NCBI GenBank assembly: GCA_963737285.1
Contig: CAVTRT010000003.1
Coordinates: 3,906,001-3,970,000 of the forward strand
DNA length: 64,000 nucleotides
Direction of reading: 5' to 3'
Source: Trebonia sp963737285
GTDB taxonomy: Bacteria; Actinomycetota; Actinomycetes; Streptosporangiales; Streptosporangiaceae
Position 1 is the first letter of the stretch; every line of letters begins with the position of its first letter. Shown here one piece after another: positions 10,119 through 19,690 of the stretch. The position numbers were made by a program, and so were the translations under genes. Below the pieces are notes generated by a model. The model made no database searches. It saw only the letters and a list, made by a program, of their open reading frames with translations, and had not been told where the DNA came from.

Positions 10119-10855
10119 TCGAGGCGGTCGGCCTCGGGAAGCGGTACGGCCGGAAGTGGGGCCTGCGGGACTGCACGCTGTCGGTCCCGGCGGGGTGCGT
10201 GACCGGTCTCGTCGGCCCGAACGGGTCAGGCAAGACCACCCTGCTCAGCCTGGCGGTCGGCATGATCCGGCCGACCGCCGGCACGGTCCGGGTGGCCGGC
10301 GAGACCGCGGGGTCGCTCGCGGCGCGGGACCTGACCGCCTTCGTGGCCCAGGACGCGCCCCTGTACCAGAACCTGCCTGTCCGGGACATGCTCCGGGTCG
10401 CCAGGAACCTGAACGTGCGGTGGGACTCCGGCCGGGCCGTCTCCCGGCTGGACGGCCTGGGGATTGCGCTGAAGCAGCGGGTCGGGGCGCTGTCCGGCGG
10501 GCAGAAGGCACAGCTCGCGCTCACGATCGCGCTGGCCCGCCGGCCCGAGTTGCTGGTGCTCGACGAGCCGCTCGCCGCCCTGGACCCCCTCGCGCGGGCC
10601 GACTTCATGAAGTCGGTACGCGAGGCCGTCGCCGCGGACCAGATCTCGGCGCTGCTGTCCACGCACGTGGTCGCCGAACTGGAGCAGGTCGCCGACTACC
10701 TGATCGTCCTCGGGCGCGGCGCGGTGCTGCTGTCCGGCACGACGGCCGAGCTGACCGCCGCCCACGGCGGGCAGAGCCCGGAGCAGGTCATTCTGTCCGC
10801 CCTGCGGGAGGACGCGGAGCACGCGCAGGGCCAGGCTCAGGAGGTAGCGAGATGA
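10109..10855 (+). CDS. ABC transporter ATP-binding protein
   Basis: 248 residues. Walker A GPNGSGKT, signature LSGGQKAQ, Walker B LLVLDEPLAALDP and a switch His in LLSTHVV. This is the CcmA/drug-export type (DrrA/YhaQ-like) exporter ATPase. AAGGAGG lies 8 bp upstream. Its end overlaps the permease start by ATGA. The PadR-type operator in its promoter suggests a PadR-repressed export system. Confidence 0.92.
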   Translation: MDVIEAVGLGKRYGRKWGLRDCTLSVPAGCVTGLVGPNGSGKTTLLSLAVGMIRPTAGTVRVAGETAGSLAARDLTAFVAQDAPLYQNLPVRDMLRVARNLNVRWDSGRAVSRLDGLGIALKQRVGALSGGQKAQLALTIALARRPELLVLDEPLAALDPLARADFMKSVREAVAADQISALLSTHVVAELEQVADYLIVLGRGAVLLSGTTAELTAAHGGQSPEQVILSALREDAEHAQGQAQEVAR

Positions 10856-11926
10856 CGGCGGCGGCCATTGCCAGCCGGCGGGAGCGGGCAGCGGCCCGGC
10901 CGGTGCCCTGGACCCGGCTGACCTGGGTTGCCTGGCGGCAGCACCGCGCGGCACTGGCCGGCGCGGCGGCGCTCCTGGGGGCGATCTGGGCCTACCTGGC
11001 GTACACAGGGTGGGAGATCCACCGTGCCTACGATGCCTACACCGCCTGCGTGCCGGCTTCGATGCGGGTCCAGCCGCGGGGCGGGCAAGTAATGGAGGGG
11101 CCGCGAGCCTGCCTCCCGGCCGTCCGCGCCTTCTTTTCCTTTTACGGCAGCGTGCAGGGCCTCCGTGCTGACGTCCGGGCTGAACGCGCAGACGGTTCCG
11201 TTCCTGCTGCTGGCCGTCCCAGTGCTGCTCGGCGCCTTCGTGGGCGGGCCGGTGCTGGCCCGCGAACTGGAGTCCGGCACGTTCCGCTTCGCGTGGACGC
11301 AGGGCGCGGGCCGGGTGCGCCAGGCGGCAGCCCGGCTGGTGCCGATCGCGGTCGTCCTCACCGCCGCCGCATGCGGCCTCAGCGCGCTGTTCTCCTGGTA
11401 CATCGGCTCGTTCGTGCAGGCCGGGGTCACCGGCAAGTACCCCATGCAGCTGTTCGGCAACATGGGCACGGACTTCGCGGCATGGACGCTGTTCAGCTTC
11501 GCGCTGACCGCGTTCGCCGGGGTGCTGGCGCGCCGGACGGTCCCCGCGATGGCGGCCTCCATCGTCGTCCTCACCACGCTGGACGTCGTCACGATGATGG
11601 CGCTGCGCCAGCATTACGCGGCCCCGGTCGTCGTCACCGGCGACGGCCCGACCGGCAACAGCAACTTGCTCCTGGGCAACTGGTTCACGACCACTAGCGG
11701 CGTGCCCGTCAGTCAGGACACCGTCCTCAACGCCTTCGCGCGACTCCCGTTCGGAGTCACCCCCAGCACCGCCATGCTGGCCGACCACCACTGGCTCCAG
11801 TGGTGGTCGTACCAGCCGGCCAGCCGCTGGTGGCAGTTCCAGCTCACCGAGGGCGGCTGGCTGCTCGCCGCGTCGCTCCTGCTCATCGCCGGGACGGTCC
11901 TGCTGATCCGCCGCCGCCCCGCGTGA
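10852..11926 (+). pseudogene. ABC transporter permease (single frameshift)
   Basis: Starts at the ATGA overlap and reads TAAAIASRRERAAARPVPW into a membrane helix, then loses frame near 11160. From 11165 the next frame continues with clear permease helices (VPFLLLAVPVLLGAFVGG, TMAASIVVLTTLDVV) to IAGTVLLIRRRPA. Removing one C from ctccgtgctg restores VQGLVLTSGLNAQ, so a one-base insertion accounts for the break. About 357 residues if intact, with about six helices (ABC-2-like). It partners the upstream ATPase. Confidence 0.8.
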
Positions 11927-11966
11927 CTCCTGCCCGACCTCCCGAATGCGGTCTCCTGCATCGGAC

Positions 11967-12001
11967 TGACAATAATCTGTTCAACGGTATATAAAGATCG
12001 C
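11967..12001 (+). promoter_or_regulatory. Leaderless promoter of padR
   Basis: TGACAA (11967-11972), a 17-bp spacer and TATAAA (11990-11995) end six bases before the ATG at 12002, with no Shine-Dalgarno. This is the geometry of a leaderless transcript. The last 35 bases are duplicated at 10048-10080. Confidence 0.65.
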
Positions 12002-12349
12002 ATGAGTAAACGTGCGATGCAGGAGACCACGTTCCTGATCCTGACCGCGCTGGCCCAGGGGCCGCAGCACGGGTATGGGATCATCCAGGACGTCAGGCGG
12101 ATCTCAGGGGAGCGAGTCGCGCTGCGGGCCGGGACGCTGTACGGGGCGCTGGAGCGGCTGGACGCGGACGGGCTGATCGCCATGGACCGGGAAGAGGTCG
12201 TCGACGGGCGGCTGCGCCGCTACTACCGGCTGACCGACGAGGGGAGCGTCCGCCTCGCAGAGGAGGCCAGGCGCCTGCAGGAGAGCGCGGCCACCGCCCT
12301 GCAGCGCCTGGGCGCACTCCGCCCCAGCCTGGCGGGGGGCGCGGCATGA
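12002..12349 (+). CDS. PadR family transcriptional regulator
   Basis: 115 residues. The PadR winged helix is evident from FLILTALAQGPQHGYGIIQD, the GTLYGALERLDADGLI wing and the DGRLRRYYRLTDEG ending. The start codon fits a leaderless mRNA. Its last codon overlaps the next gene (ATGA), so regulator and membrane protein are coupled. It probably represses its own promoter and the copy before the ABC ATPase. Confidence 0.92.
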   Translation: MSKRAMQETTFLILTALAQGPQHGYGIIQDVRRISGERVALRAGTLYGALERLDADGLIAMDREEVVDGRLRRYYRLTDEGSVRLAEEARRLQESAATALQRLGALRPSLAGGAA

Positions 12350-13452
12350 GCGCGGCTGGCGGTTTCCTGACCCCGGGCGCACCGCACGCGGAGCTTGAGC
12401 GGCGCTACCGCCGATTGCTTCGCCTGTACCCGCGCGAGTTCCGCGCCAGGCGCACGGACGAGATGATCGGGGTGCTGATGGCAAGCGCGGCCGACGGCCA
12501 GGACAGGCCCGCCCGCGGCGACGTCGGCGACATCGTCCGGGGCTCGGCTCTGGCGCGCCTGCGCGGCCCGCGCGGCGGCTGGCCCTTCGCCCTGGCGGCC
12601 TTCGCCCTGGTGGCCCCGCTGTTCCTGGTGCTGACGGACATCCTCCAGGTGGCTTTCCCCTACTCGGAAAGCCAGGCAGCCATACAGGGCCGCATCAGCA
12701 TCCTGGAAGCGCACGGGGTGCCCGCGGCGCACATCCCGCCGTCCGCGCTTGTGCCTGCGCACGTCGGCGGCCCGCAGTTGCTCAGCCAGCCAGCCTTCCT
12801 GATCCTGGTGGCCGGCCACCTGATCGTCGCGGCGGCGGTCCTCGCCGGATTGCGCCGCACGGCACTGGCGGCCCTGGTTATCGCGGCGGCGGCCGACTAC
12901 ACGCAGTGGACTGCCTTTCACGTGCTCGTTCCGGGTGCGGGCACGATCGCGTTCCTGACCATCGCGGTCTTCCTGCTTGAGGCGATCGCGCTGGCCGCGG
13001 CCGACCCGCGCGCGGCACGCAGCCGAGAAGGCTGGCAGCACGTGTTCCCGGCGCTGGCCCTCGCGGTCGCGGCGCAACTGCTGGCTCTTTCGTTCGATGC
13101 CTCCCGGATCGGCGGCGAACTGCACGTGCCATCCGGGAACGCGATCATGGTCATCGGATGCGTGCTGGCTCTGCTCGCCGTGCTCCTGCCGCTGCCCCTT
13201 GGCCTTGGCTGGCGCGCGAGCCTGCTGCTCGCCGCCGTCTGCTACCCGCTCGTAATACTGGCCGCCGCCGCCTTCGGCCCATCCTTCGGCCGGCTACCCC
13301 AGACCCTAGGAATGGGGCCTATGTCGGCACCGGTAGCGCACACGATCATCGTGACCATCCTGTACCTGCCGCCACTGGTGGTCCTGTGCCGGGCAGTGGC
13401 CCAGACCATCCGCACGAAACGCCCCCTCAACAGGGGAGACCTGGCGGCCTAG
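12346..13452 (+). CDS. PadR-associated multi-pass membrane protein
   Basis: 368 residues. The N-terminal cytosolic motif LERRYRRLLRLYPREFRARR-TDEM is typical of membrane proteins encoded next to PadR regulators in actinomycetes. About eight hydrophobic helices follow, and the tail is Arg/Lys-rich. Function unknown. It overlaps padR by four bases. The protein at 38749 has the same architecture. Confidence 0.85.
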   Translation: MSAAGGFLTPGAPHAELERRYRRLLRLYPREFRARRTDEMIGVLMASAADGQDRPARGDVGDIVRGSALARLRGPRGGWPFALAAFALVAPLFLVLTDILQVAFPYSESQAAIQGRISILEAHGVPAAHIPPSALVPAHVGGPQLLSQPAFLILVAGHLIVAAAVLAGLRRTALAALVIAAAADYTQWTAFHVLVPGAGTIAFLTIAVFLLEAIALAAADPRAARSREGWQHVFPALALAVAAQLLALSFDASRIGGELHVPSGNAIMVIGCVLALLAVLLPLPLGLGWRASLLLAAVCYPLVILAAAAFGPSFGRLPQTLGMGPMSAPVAHTIIVTILYLPPLVVLCRAVAQTIRTKRPLNRGDLAA

Positions 13453-13555
13453 CCAGGTGTGGCCTGGCCGCAAGCCCAGGCGCTGTGGCCCCCGCGCTTA
13501 ACGTCCCGCGGCGCACGGGCCCCGGGTTCACCCGGTTCGGCTCGGCTGCCCACCG

Positions 13556-13864
13556 TTACTCGCTCCGTCCGCCGCTCATCGAGTCCGAGGTCACGCTGCC
13601 TGAACCGCGCCGCCCGCCGGCAGCGACTGCCCCGACGATCGTTGCCACGCTGATCGCGATCAGGATCTCTAGCGGGAGAGCCTGAGCGGTGCGGGCCTGC
13701 TCGCACTGATCCACTGTTACTACTACGCTGCGGCCAAAGAATGAATTTCCGCAATTAAGCGTTGTCCCGTTGGTCGCATACTCGACAGGAAGAAATCCCA
13801 GAATGATTCCGCAGGTAAGCAGGGCGATCCCGAACCACAATACTCCGCGGCGAGTCCCGGTCAT
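13556..13864 (-). CDS. Small two-helix membrane protein
   Basis: 102 residues from the ATG at 13864. The first helix (VLWFGIALLTCGIILGFL) and second (PLEILIAISVATIVGAVAAGG) flank an extracytoplasmic loop with two cysteines (LNCGNSFF, VDQCEQ) that may form a disulfide. The tail is Ser/Gly-rich. It is convergent with the upstream membrane-protein gene. Function unknown. Confidence 0.6.
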   Translation of the reverse strand: MTGTRRGVLWFGIALLTCGIILGFLPVEYATNGTTLNCGNSFFGRSVVVTVDQCEQARTAQALPLEILIAISVATIVGAVAAGGRRGSGSVTSDSMSGGRSE

Positions 13865-15288
13865 AACTTGCCCCATCCATTCGCCCTGAATTCCGGCGGC
13901 CCACCGGCCAGATTCTCTTCTCACGCAAGCTGGCTGGTGCCCGCACGACAGCATGCGCGGGCACCAGCCAGCGTACTACCAGTTACCGTGGCATTTGGAC
14001 CACGCGTCTGGAAAACGGCCAGAGAACAACGAATCCAAATTCTCGCCGCCTGGTCACGCAGGGTGCCTGCCGGACACCCGGCTTCGTGCCGCGAGCCGGT
14101 CGAGTCGATGACGCCTCAATCAATTCTCATGATCACGTGTCGTTACCGCTGTTCCCACCCCGCAAACAACATGCGATCATGAAACCAGGCGAGCGTGCAG
14201 GCTGGCGGCGCCTGCCCTCGATCGCCCGCGAACCGCGCCCCGCCACTTTGCCGGTCACCCACCGCAACTCCCCGCGGACATCCCGGTCGGCCAATCGCCT
14301 TAACCCCCTGGCATCGCGGTGGCGGTGGTGCCATTCGCGGGTACGCGAGCCAGATGCCCGCTAGCCGAGCTCACCCGCTGTTGGCTGCCGTACTAATGCT
14401 ATTGGGTGCGGCTCGTCTGAAGGGACCGGCTGACCTGCAGAGTTGATGGTCGGGCTGTTGTCGGTGCCTGCTGGCTTCTACTGTTTCGGGCAGGAGCAAG
14501 GAGGGCGCTGATGGGGTCGCTGGTTGATGAACTGCAGCGCGCAACGGCGACTTCGAGGAATACTGGCGCTTCCACCTTGCCCGCGAGCACCAGTGGCTTT
14601 ACCCGGCACGGCGCAGGGCAAGTACGCGCTCCGGGCCTGACCCGCACAGGCGGCACGCACCGTCCGCAGCGACGTCACCGTCGAAGAGGTAATGGCGCTC
14701 GCGGCCGGCGCCTTCGCTGCGATCCGCCACGCCGGCGCGGAGGCCAGCCGCCAGCGCTCGGCGCACATCGCCCAGCTCATCCTCGACGGGCTACGGCACC
14801 AGCCCCGCTAGACAAGCCAGAACCCAGCCAGGCGCTCCAGATCACAGCCTCACCGGCACCCCTTCACATCCCTCACCCGAAGGGAGCCGCGCCCAATGCT
14901 ATTTCGTGACGAGCTGCCCGGGCCCGGCTGCCAGGACCGCGACGCGGCCGCGTGCGTGCAGGACGCCGTCAGTGGAGTCCCTGCGGGAGACCCCCGGGTT
15001 CAGGGGTGGCGGGCTGGGAGGATTAGTGGGAGGATGCCCGTTAGACGGCGCAGAGTGTACGGATGATCACCAGTGGTGGTTTCCTGTTGCTTTTGCCTGG
15101 GCATGGACCCTGCCCCGGTGGTGAGCGTACCTTACAGGCCCGTACGTCTTGCGTGATGATTCCGCGCTGGCCCGCTCCCGGGCGGCTTCGACTCGTCTGG
15201 CTTGGCCGTTCCGCCGTGGATCGATGAGCGTGACAGGGCCCCGGCCTGGGGGCTCCGCTGCGGTGGCGCGGTACCTGGAAGGGGAGTC
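13865..15288. other. 1.4-kb low-gene-density stretch with a TetR relic
   Basis: Apart from the TetR fragment at 14641-14811, no frame here shows conserved protein features or good ribosome binding sites. The GC content is unusually mixed. The right end carries the ribosome binding site GGAAGGGGAG of the 15289 gene. It looks like decayed DNA. Confidence 0.5.
14641..14811 (+). pseudogene. TetR-family regulator, C-terminal remnant
   Basis: The frame from 14641 to the stop at 14811 reads ARTVRSDVTVEEVMALAAGA and ends LILDGLR plus a few residues, the standard C-terminus of TetR ligand-binding domains. There is no start, a TGA lies directly upstream, and no helix-turn-helix is recognisable in any frame nearby. 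Confidence 0.65.
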
Positions 15289-18200
15289 ATGGTGTCTATT
15301 TCCATCCGTGCCCGAAGGACCGCGGGAAGGGGCCGAAGACGCGGCCGCCTTACTGCCGTGACCGTCTTCGGCGCGCTGGTCGCAGCGGGCCTGCTGGTGC
15401 CGGCCACGGCCGCGCATGCGGCGTTCCCGGGCGGCAACGGCCAGATCTACTACATCCAGTCAGGCAACGTGTTCTCGGTCGGCCCCGACGGAACCGGCAA
15501 CCTCCAGCTCACCACCGACGGCGAGGTGCAAGACGCCGCGGTCATCAACCCGGCCGGCACCAAGGTCGCCTACCTGGACAACACCAGCGGCTCCGACGAG
15601 ATCTACACGATGAACCCCGACGGCACCGACCAGGCGGAGCTCACCACCGACACCAGCGCCGAGACCGGGGTCCTGGCGTGGTCGCCTGACGGCACCCAGC
15701 TGGTCTACGCGCCGGGCGGCACGCTGACGGTCATCAACGCCGACGGCTCCGACCCGGTGTCGCTGGACGTGTCCTACCCGGGGTCGGCAGCCTGGTCCCC
15801 AGACGGCACCAAGATCGCCTACACCGACCCCGGCACCGGCAACCTCGACACCATCGACCCTGACGGCACCGGGCAGGCCGTGCTGGCCACCCCCCCGGCC
15901 GGCCTGTACGACATCGCGGCCACCTGGTCCCCCGACGGCACCGAGCTCGCCTTCTCCGCCAACGACGAGAACGGCGGCAACGGCCAGATCTACACCGTCC
16001 ACGCCGACGGCACCGACCAGACCCTCATCCTGGCCAACAGCAACGACGACGAAAGCCCGGTGTGGTCCCCCGACGGCATCGAGATCGCCTTCTACGCCAG
16101 CGGCGCCATCGACACGATCAGCCCCGACGGCTCCGGCATAACGCCGGTGGGCGACATCAGCGGCGTCCCCACCGACTGGGCGCCCACACCCGTCGCCGCG
16201 CCGGCCGCTACGACGACCTCGGTGGCGTCCTCGGCCAGCCCGTCCGCGTTCGGGCAGGCCGTGTCGTTCACGGCCACCGTGACCGGCGGCGACGGCGGGG
16301 GGACCGTGGCCTTCTTCGCGGACGGCTCGGCCACGCCGATCGCCGGCTGCGAGGCGGTGTCCCTGGCTGACCCGCTGGCGTCGTACCAGGCCACCTGCAC
16401 CACGTCCGACCTTGCGGCGGGCAGCCACGCCATTACCGCCAGCTATAGCGGTGACGCCGGCTCGGCTCCCAGCAGCGGGACCCTGGCCGGCGGCCAGTCC
16501 GTCGTCCAGACCAGTACCACCACGGTGTCGTCGTCGGCGAACCCGTCGTCTGATGGCCAGCCGGTGACCTTCACCGCGACCGTCACCGGTGACGGCGGCG
16601 GAACAGTAGCGTTCTACGCCGACGGCTCAGCCACCCCGATCACCGGCTGCGCAGCGGTGACCCTCACCGACCCGGCGGCGGAGCCGTGGGACGCCACCTG
16701 TACCACCTCCTCCCTGGCGATAGGCACCCACGCCATCACCGCCGCTTACTCCGGCGACACCCAGTACGCTCCCAGCACCGGAACCCTGGTCGGCGGCCAG
16801 ACAGTGAACCCGGCAGCCACCACCACCACGGTCTCGTCCTCGGCTAACCCCTCGTCCGCAGGACAGCCAGTGACGTTCACCGCGACCGTCACCGGCAACG
16901 GCGGCGGAACAGTGACGTTCTACGCCGACGGCTCGGCCACCCCGATCACCGGCTGCGCCGCAGTCGCCCTGGCCGACCCGCCGTCCCTGCCCTTCCAGGC
17001 CACCTGCACCACCTCCACCCTGGCGGTCGGCACCCACGCGATCACCGCCGCCTACTCCGGCGACACCCAGTACGCTCCCAGCACCGGAACCCTGGCCGGC
17101 GGCCAGACGGTCAACACTGTGGCCACCACCACCACGGTGGCCTCCTCAGCGAACCCGTCGACCGCAGGACAGCCAGTGACGTTCACCGCGACCGTCACCG
17201 GCAACGGCGGCGGAACAGTGACGTTCTACGCCGACGGCTCGGCCACCCCGATCACCGGCTGCGCCGCAGTCGCCCTGGCCGACCCGCCGTCCCTGCCCTT
17301 CCAGGCCACCTGCACCACCTCCACCCTGGCGGTCGGCACCCACGCGATCACCGCCGCCTACTCCGGCGACACCCAGTACGCTCCCAGCACCGGAACCCTG
17401 ACCGGCGGCCAGACGGTCAACCCGGCAGCCACCACCACCACGGTGGCCTCCTCAGCGAACCCGTCGACCGCAGGACAGCCGGTGACGTTCACCGCGACCG
17501 TCACCGGCAACGGCGGCGGAACAGTGACGTTCTACGCCGACGGCTCGGCCACCCCGATCACCGGCTGCGCCGCAGTCGCCCTGGCCGACCCGCCGTCCCT
17601 GCCCTTCCAGGCCACCTGCACCACCTCCACCCTGGCGGTCGGCACCCACGCGATCACCGCCGCCTACTCCGGCGACACCCAGTACGCTCCCAGCACCGGA
17701 ACCCTGACCGGCGGCCAGACGGTCAACAAGGTGGCCACCGTCATCACCTCGGCCAGCACCCTGCAGATGTTCGCCACCGGCGGCACCGCCACCGTGTCGG
17801 CGACGCTGACCGCCGTCGGCGGCACCGCCGTACCCGGCAAGACGGTCACCATCACGTTGGGCAGCGGGCCCACCGCCCAGTCCTGCACCGCCACCACCAG
17901 CAGCAGCGGGACAGCGACCTGCACCATTACCCCCGTGGCCGGAACCTCTGGGCCCCTGCCACTGACCGACGCCTTCGCCGGCGACAGCTCCTACCAGCCC
18001 GCCACCAACACTCAGCAGGCACTGGTGTTCTCCTACAGCCAGGGCGGGTCGTTCACCGTCGGCAACGGCAGCCAGGCCGGCGCCGTGACGTTCTGGGGCG
18101 CCCAGTGGGCCAAGGACAACACCCTGTCCGCCGGCCCGGCCCCATCAGCCTTCAAGGGCTTCGAGAACAGCGCCGCCCAGCCCGCCTGCGGGACCACCTG

Positions 18201-18405
18201 GAACACCGGCCCGGGCAACAGCCCCACGCCGCCCGCCGGACCATTGCCCGCCTACATGGCCGTCATCGTCACCAGCACCGTAACCACCTCAGGATCAACG
18301 ATCACCGGCAACACCGTCCACGTCGTCATCGTCAAGACCAGCGCCGGCTACGCACCCGCTCCCGGCTACGCCGGAACCGGCACCGTCGTCGGCACCTACT
18401 GCTAG
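15289..18405 (+). CDS. Large secreted protein: TolB-like beta-propeller plus bacterial Ig-like repeats
   Basis: 1,038 residues from the ATG at 15289 (GGAAGGGGAG upstream). An Arg-rich signal peptide ends AHA. Residues ~40-300 contain WSPDGT/NPDGTD repeats, the hallmark of TolB/PD40 propeller blades. Five Ig-like repeats of ~102 residues follow (TTTTVSSSANPS, PVTFTATVTG, THAITAAYSGDTQYAPSTGTL), then a further Ig-like domain and a ~120-residue C-terminal domain with single Cys residues. No sortase signal. It is probably an extracellular surface or matrix protein. Confidence 0.88.
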   Translation: MVSISIRARRTAGRGRRRGRLTAVTVFGALVAAGLLVPATAAHAAFPGGNGQIYYIQSGNVFSVGPDGTGNLQLTTDGEVQDAAVINPAGTKVAYLDNTSGSDEIYTMNPDGTDQAELTTDTSAETGVLAWSPDGTQLVYAPGGTLTVINADGSDPVSLDVSYPGSAAWSPDGTKIAYTDPGTGNLDTIDPDGTGQAVLATPPAGLYDIAATWSPDGTELAFSANDENGGNGQIYTVHADGTDQTLILANSNDDESPVWSPDGIEIAFYASGAIDTISPDGSGITPVGDISGVPTDWAPTPVAAPAATTTSVASSASPSAFGQAVSFTATVTGGDGGGTVAFFADGSATPIAGCEAVSLADPLASYQATCTTSDLAAGSHAITASYSGDAGSAPSSGTLAGGQSVVQTSTTTVSSSANPSSDGQPVTFTATVTGDGGGTVAFYADGSATPITGCAAVTLTDPAAEPWDATCTTSSLAIGTHAITAAYSGDTQYAPSTGTLVGGQTVNPAATTTTVSSSANPSSAGQPVTFTATVTGNGGGTVTFYADGSATPITGCAAVALADPPSLPFQATCTTSTLAVGTHAITAAYSGDTQYAPSTGTLAGGQTVNTVATTTTVASSANPSTAGQPVTFTATVTGNGGGTVTFYADGSATPITGCAAVALADPPSLPFQATCTTSTLAVGTHAITAAYSGDTQYAPSTGTLTGGQTVNPAATTTTVASSANPSTAGQPVTFTATVTGNGGGTVTFYADGSATPITGCAAVALADPPSLPFQATCTTSTLAVGTHAITAAYSGDTQYAPSTGTLTGGQTVNKVATVITSASTLQMFATGGTATVSATLTAVGGTAVPGKTVTITLGSGPTAQSCTATTSSSGTATCTITPVAGTSGPLPLTDAFAGDSSYQPATNTQQALVFSYSQGGSFTVGNGSQAGAVTFWGAQWAKDNTLSAGPAPSAFKGFENSAAQPACGTTWNTGPGNSPTPPAGPLPAYMAVIVTSTVTTSGSTITGNTVHVVIVKTSAGYAPAPGYAGTGTVVGTYC
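16204..17727. repeat. Five tandem Ig-domain repeats (~303-306 bp)
   Basis: Units start near 16204, 16507, 16810, 17116 and 17422. The last three are almost base-for-base identical, while the first two have diverged. This indicates recent unequal crossing-over and probable copy-number variation. Confidence 0.9.
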
Positions 18406-18420
18406 CACCGCACCGCCAGC

Positions 18421-18450
18421 GGGGGCACGGGACGAGCAGCCCGTGCCCCC
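18421..18450. terminator. Strong hairpin terminator
   Basis: GGGGGCACGGG (18421-18431) pairs exactly with CCCGTGCCCCC (18440-18450), 15 bp after the stop of the exoprotein gene. No T-tract. The remaining 300 bp up to 18747 show no gene. Confidence 0.85.
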
Positions 18451-18747
18451 GTCGCAGTGCGCCGCCGAGGACCCACTGGCGCACGACCAGGACCTGCACA
18501 GGAGCGCTGCCTGCTGTTCGTAGCCTGCGCCCGCGCCCGGGACCACCTGTACGTGTCTACTCCGGGACCCCAAGCCCGTTCCTGGCGTAGCAGTAGCTGG
18601 CCAGCCGTGGCCTCCGCACCTGAAGGCCGAGCACGAGCGCCTTGTTGCGCGTCGGAGGCGTCCGTTGCCCGCCCCGCATCCCATGGCGCCGTAAGTCACA
18701 TCGCAGTGATCCAGCCGCATAGCCCATGGAAGACGTAGCCTGGCAGC

Positions 18748-19554
18748 GTGAGCTCTCCATCCGCACGCGAGCAACTTGTCGCAACCCTGGAAGAGATAAC
18801 ACAGCTGCATGTCCGGCTTACGCAGGATGCCCGGGACATGGCGGTACCCGTCACCGACATCATGGCGCAGGTAACCGCGATCGAGCGGCTCGATGATCGT
18901 CGCGACGAGCTGATCGCCGCGCTGCGCCAGGAGGCAAGCGCTAGGGCGCGGGCCGCGCGCCCGACGACCTCGATTCGCGAGAGCGTGCTCGACGCGCTGG
19001 CCGAGCTGGGCTGGCCGCAGAACGCGGGATTCCTGGAGGAGTTCCTGTGGACAACGCGGCACTTGCACGTGGAGAGCCGGGCGTTCGCCCCGCTACGCCG
19101 CGACGAGCACCGGGCCTGGGAGCGCGGCAACGGCATCCGCCCTGCCTACATCGCCCCAGCGCTCAACCCGGACGGCACCCCGAACCCCCGCTGGATCACC
19201 AGCTCCGCCTGGGACCTGGAACGCCGGGTGGTGGCCTCAGGCACGACCGAGCGGATGCTTGACCTGCAGAAGATCCTGGCCCTCGGCGCGCACGCCGACG
19301 AGGAAGACGACGCCCGCCAGCGCCGCCCGGTAGACACGCTCATCGAGCGGTACGCCTCGCAGCTGCTGGAAGCGACGCCGCCACCGACGACGGCAACCGC
19401 GCGGGAGTCAGCGAAATGGCGCGCCGAGGTCCTGGGCATGGCACGAAGCCAGGTGGCGGCACTGCGCGAGGACGACGACCAGCACCGCAAGACGGCGGCA
19501 GCCGCGCTCGCCGGCCTGCCCGAAAGCGCCAGGGTCTGGGGAGCATCCGCCTAG
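18748..19554 (+). CDS. Hypothetical cytoplasmic protein with helical N-terminus
   Basis: 268 residues from a GTG with no strong ribosome binding site. The N-terminal ~75 residues are charged and helical (EEITQLHVRLTQDARDM, DDRRDELIAALRQEASARARAARP), then IRESVLDALAELGWPQNAGFLEEFLW suggests a winged-helix-like segment. The C-terminus is again helical and acidic. No membrane segment or known catalytic motif. Not recognised; a regulatory or phage/plasmid-type protein is possible. Confidence 0.65.
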   Translation: MSSPSAREQLVATLEEITQLHVRLTQDARDMAVPVTDIMAQVTAIERLDDRRDELIAALRQEASARARAARPTTSIRESVLDALAELGWPQNAGFLEEFLWTTRHLHVESRAFAPLRRDEHRAWERGNGIRPAYIAPALNPDGTPNPRWITSSAWDLERRVVASGTTERMLDLQKILALGAHADEEDDARQRRPVDTLIERYASQLLEATPPPTTATARESAKWRAEVLGMARSQVAALREDDDQHRKTAAAALAGLPESARVWGASA

Positions 19555-19561
19555 CCGTTTT

Positions 19562-19604
19562 CCATGTTGACTTGACATGGATTTTCCATGTAAGTTCTCC
19601 ATGT
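19562..19604. promoter_or_regulatory. Cluster of four CCATGT boxes
   Basis: CCATGT occurs at 19562, 19586 and 19599 and inverted (ACATGG) at 19575. The first pair forms a perfect dyad with a 7-base spacer. It lies 90 bp before the 19691 gene and just after the 18748 gene. This looks like a multi-site binding region for an unidentified regulator. Confidence 0.5.
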
Positions 19605-19690
19605 AGCCATTTCCGGGCGGGGATCCCTACAGCGGATCTCCCCAGCAGAACCAGCGTCATCGCACGCAGGTGCTAGGCAGCGGCTAACAC

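Noticed and set aside
10226..11791. 521-codon minus-strand frame
   Set aside because: Shadow of the ABC ATPase and permease genes; no domain recognised.
14511..14909. 132-codon frame as a gene
   Set aside because: Only the first codons are protein-like; the TetR C-terminus is in another frame, so this is decayed DNA.
16204..17727. Regular repeats that might suggest CRISPR
   Set aside because: Units are ~306 bp, coding and without spacers; they are Ig-domain repeats.
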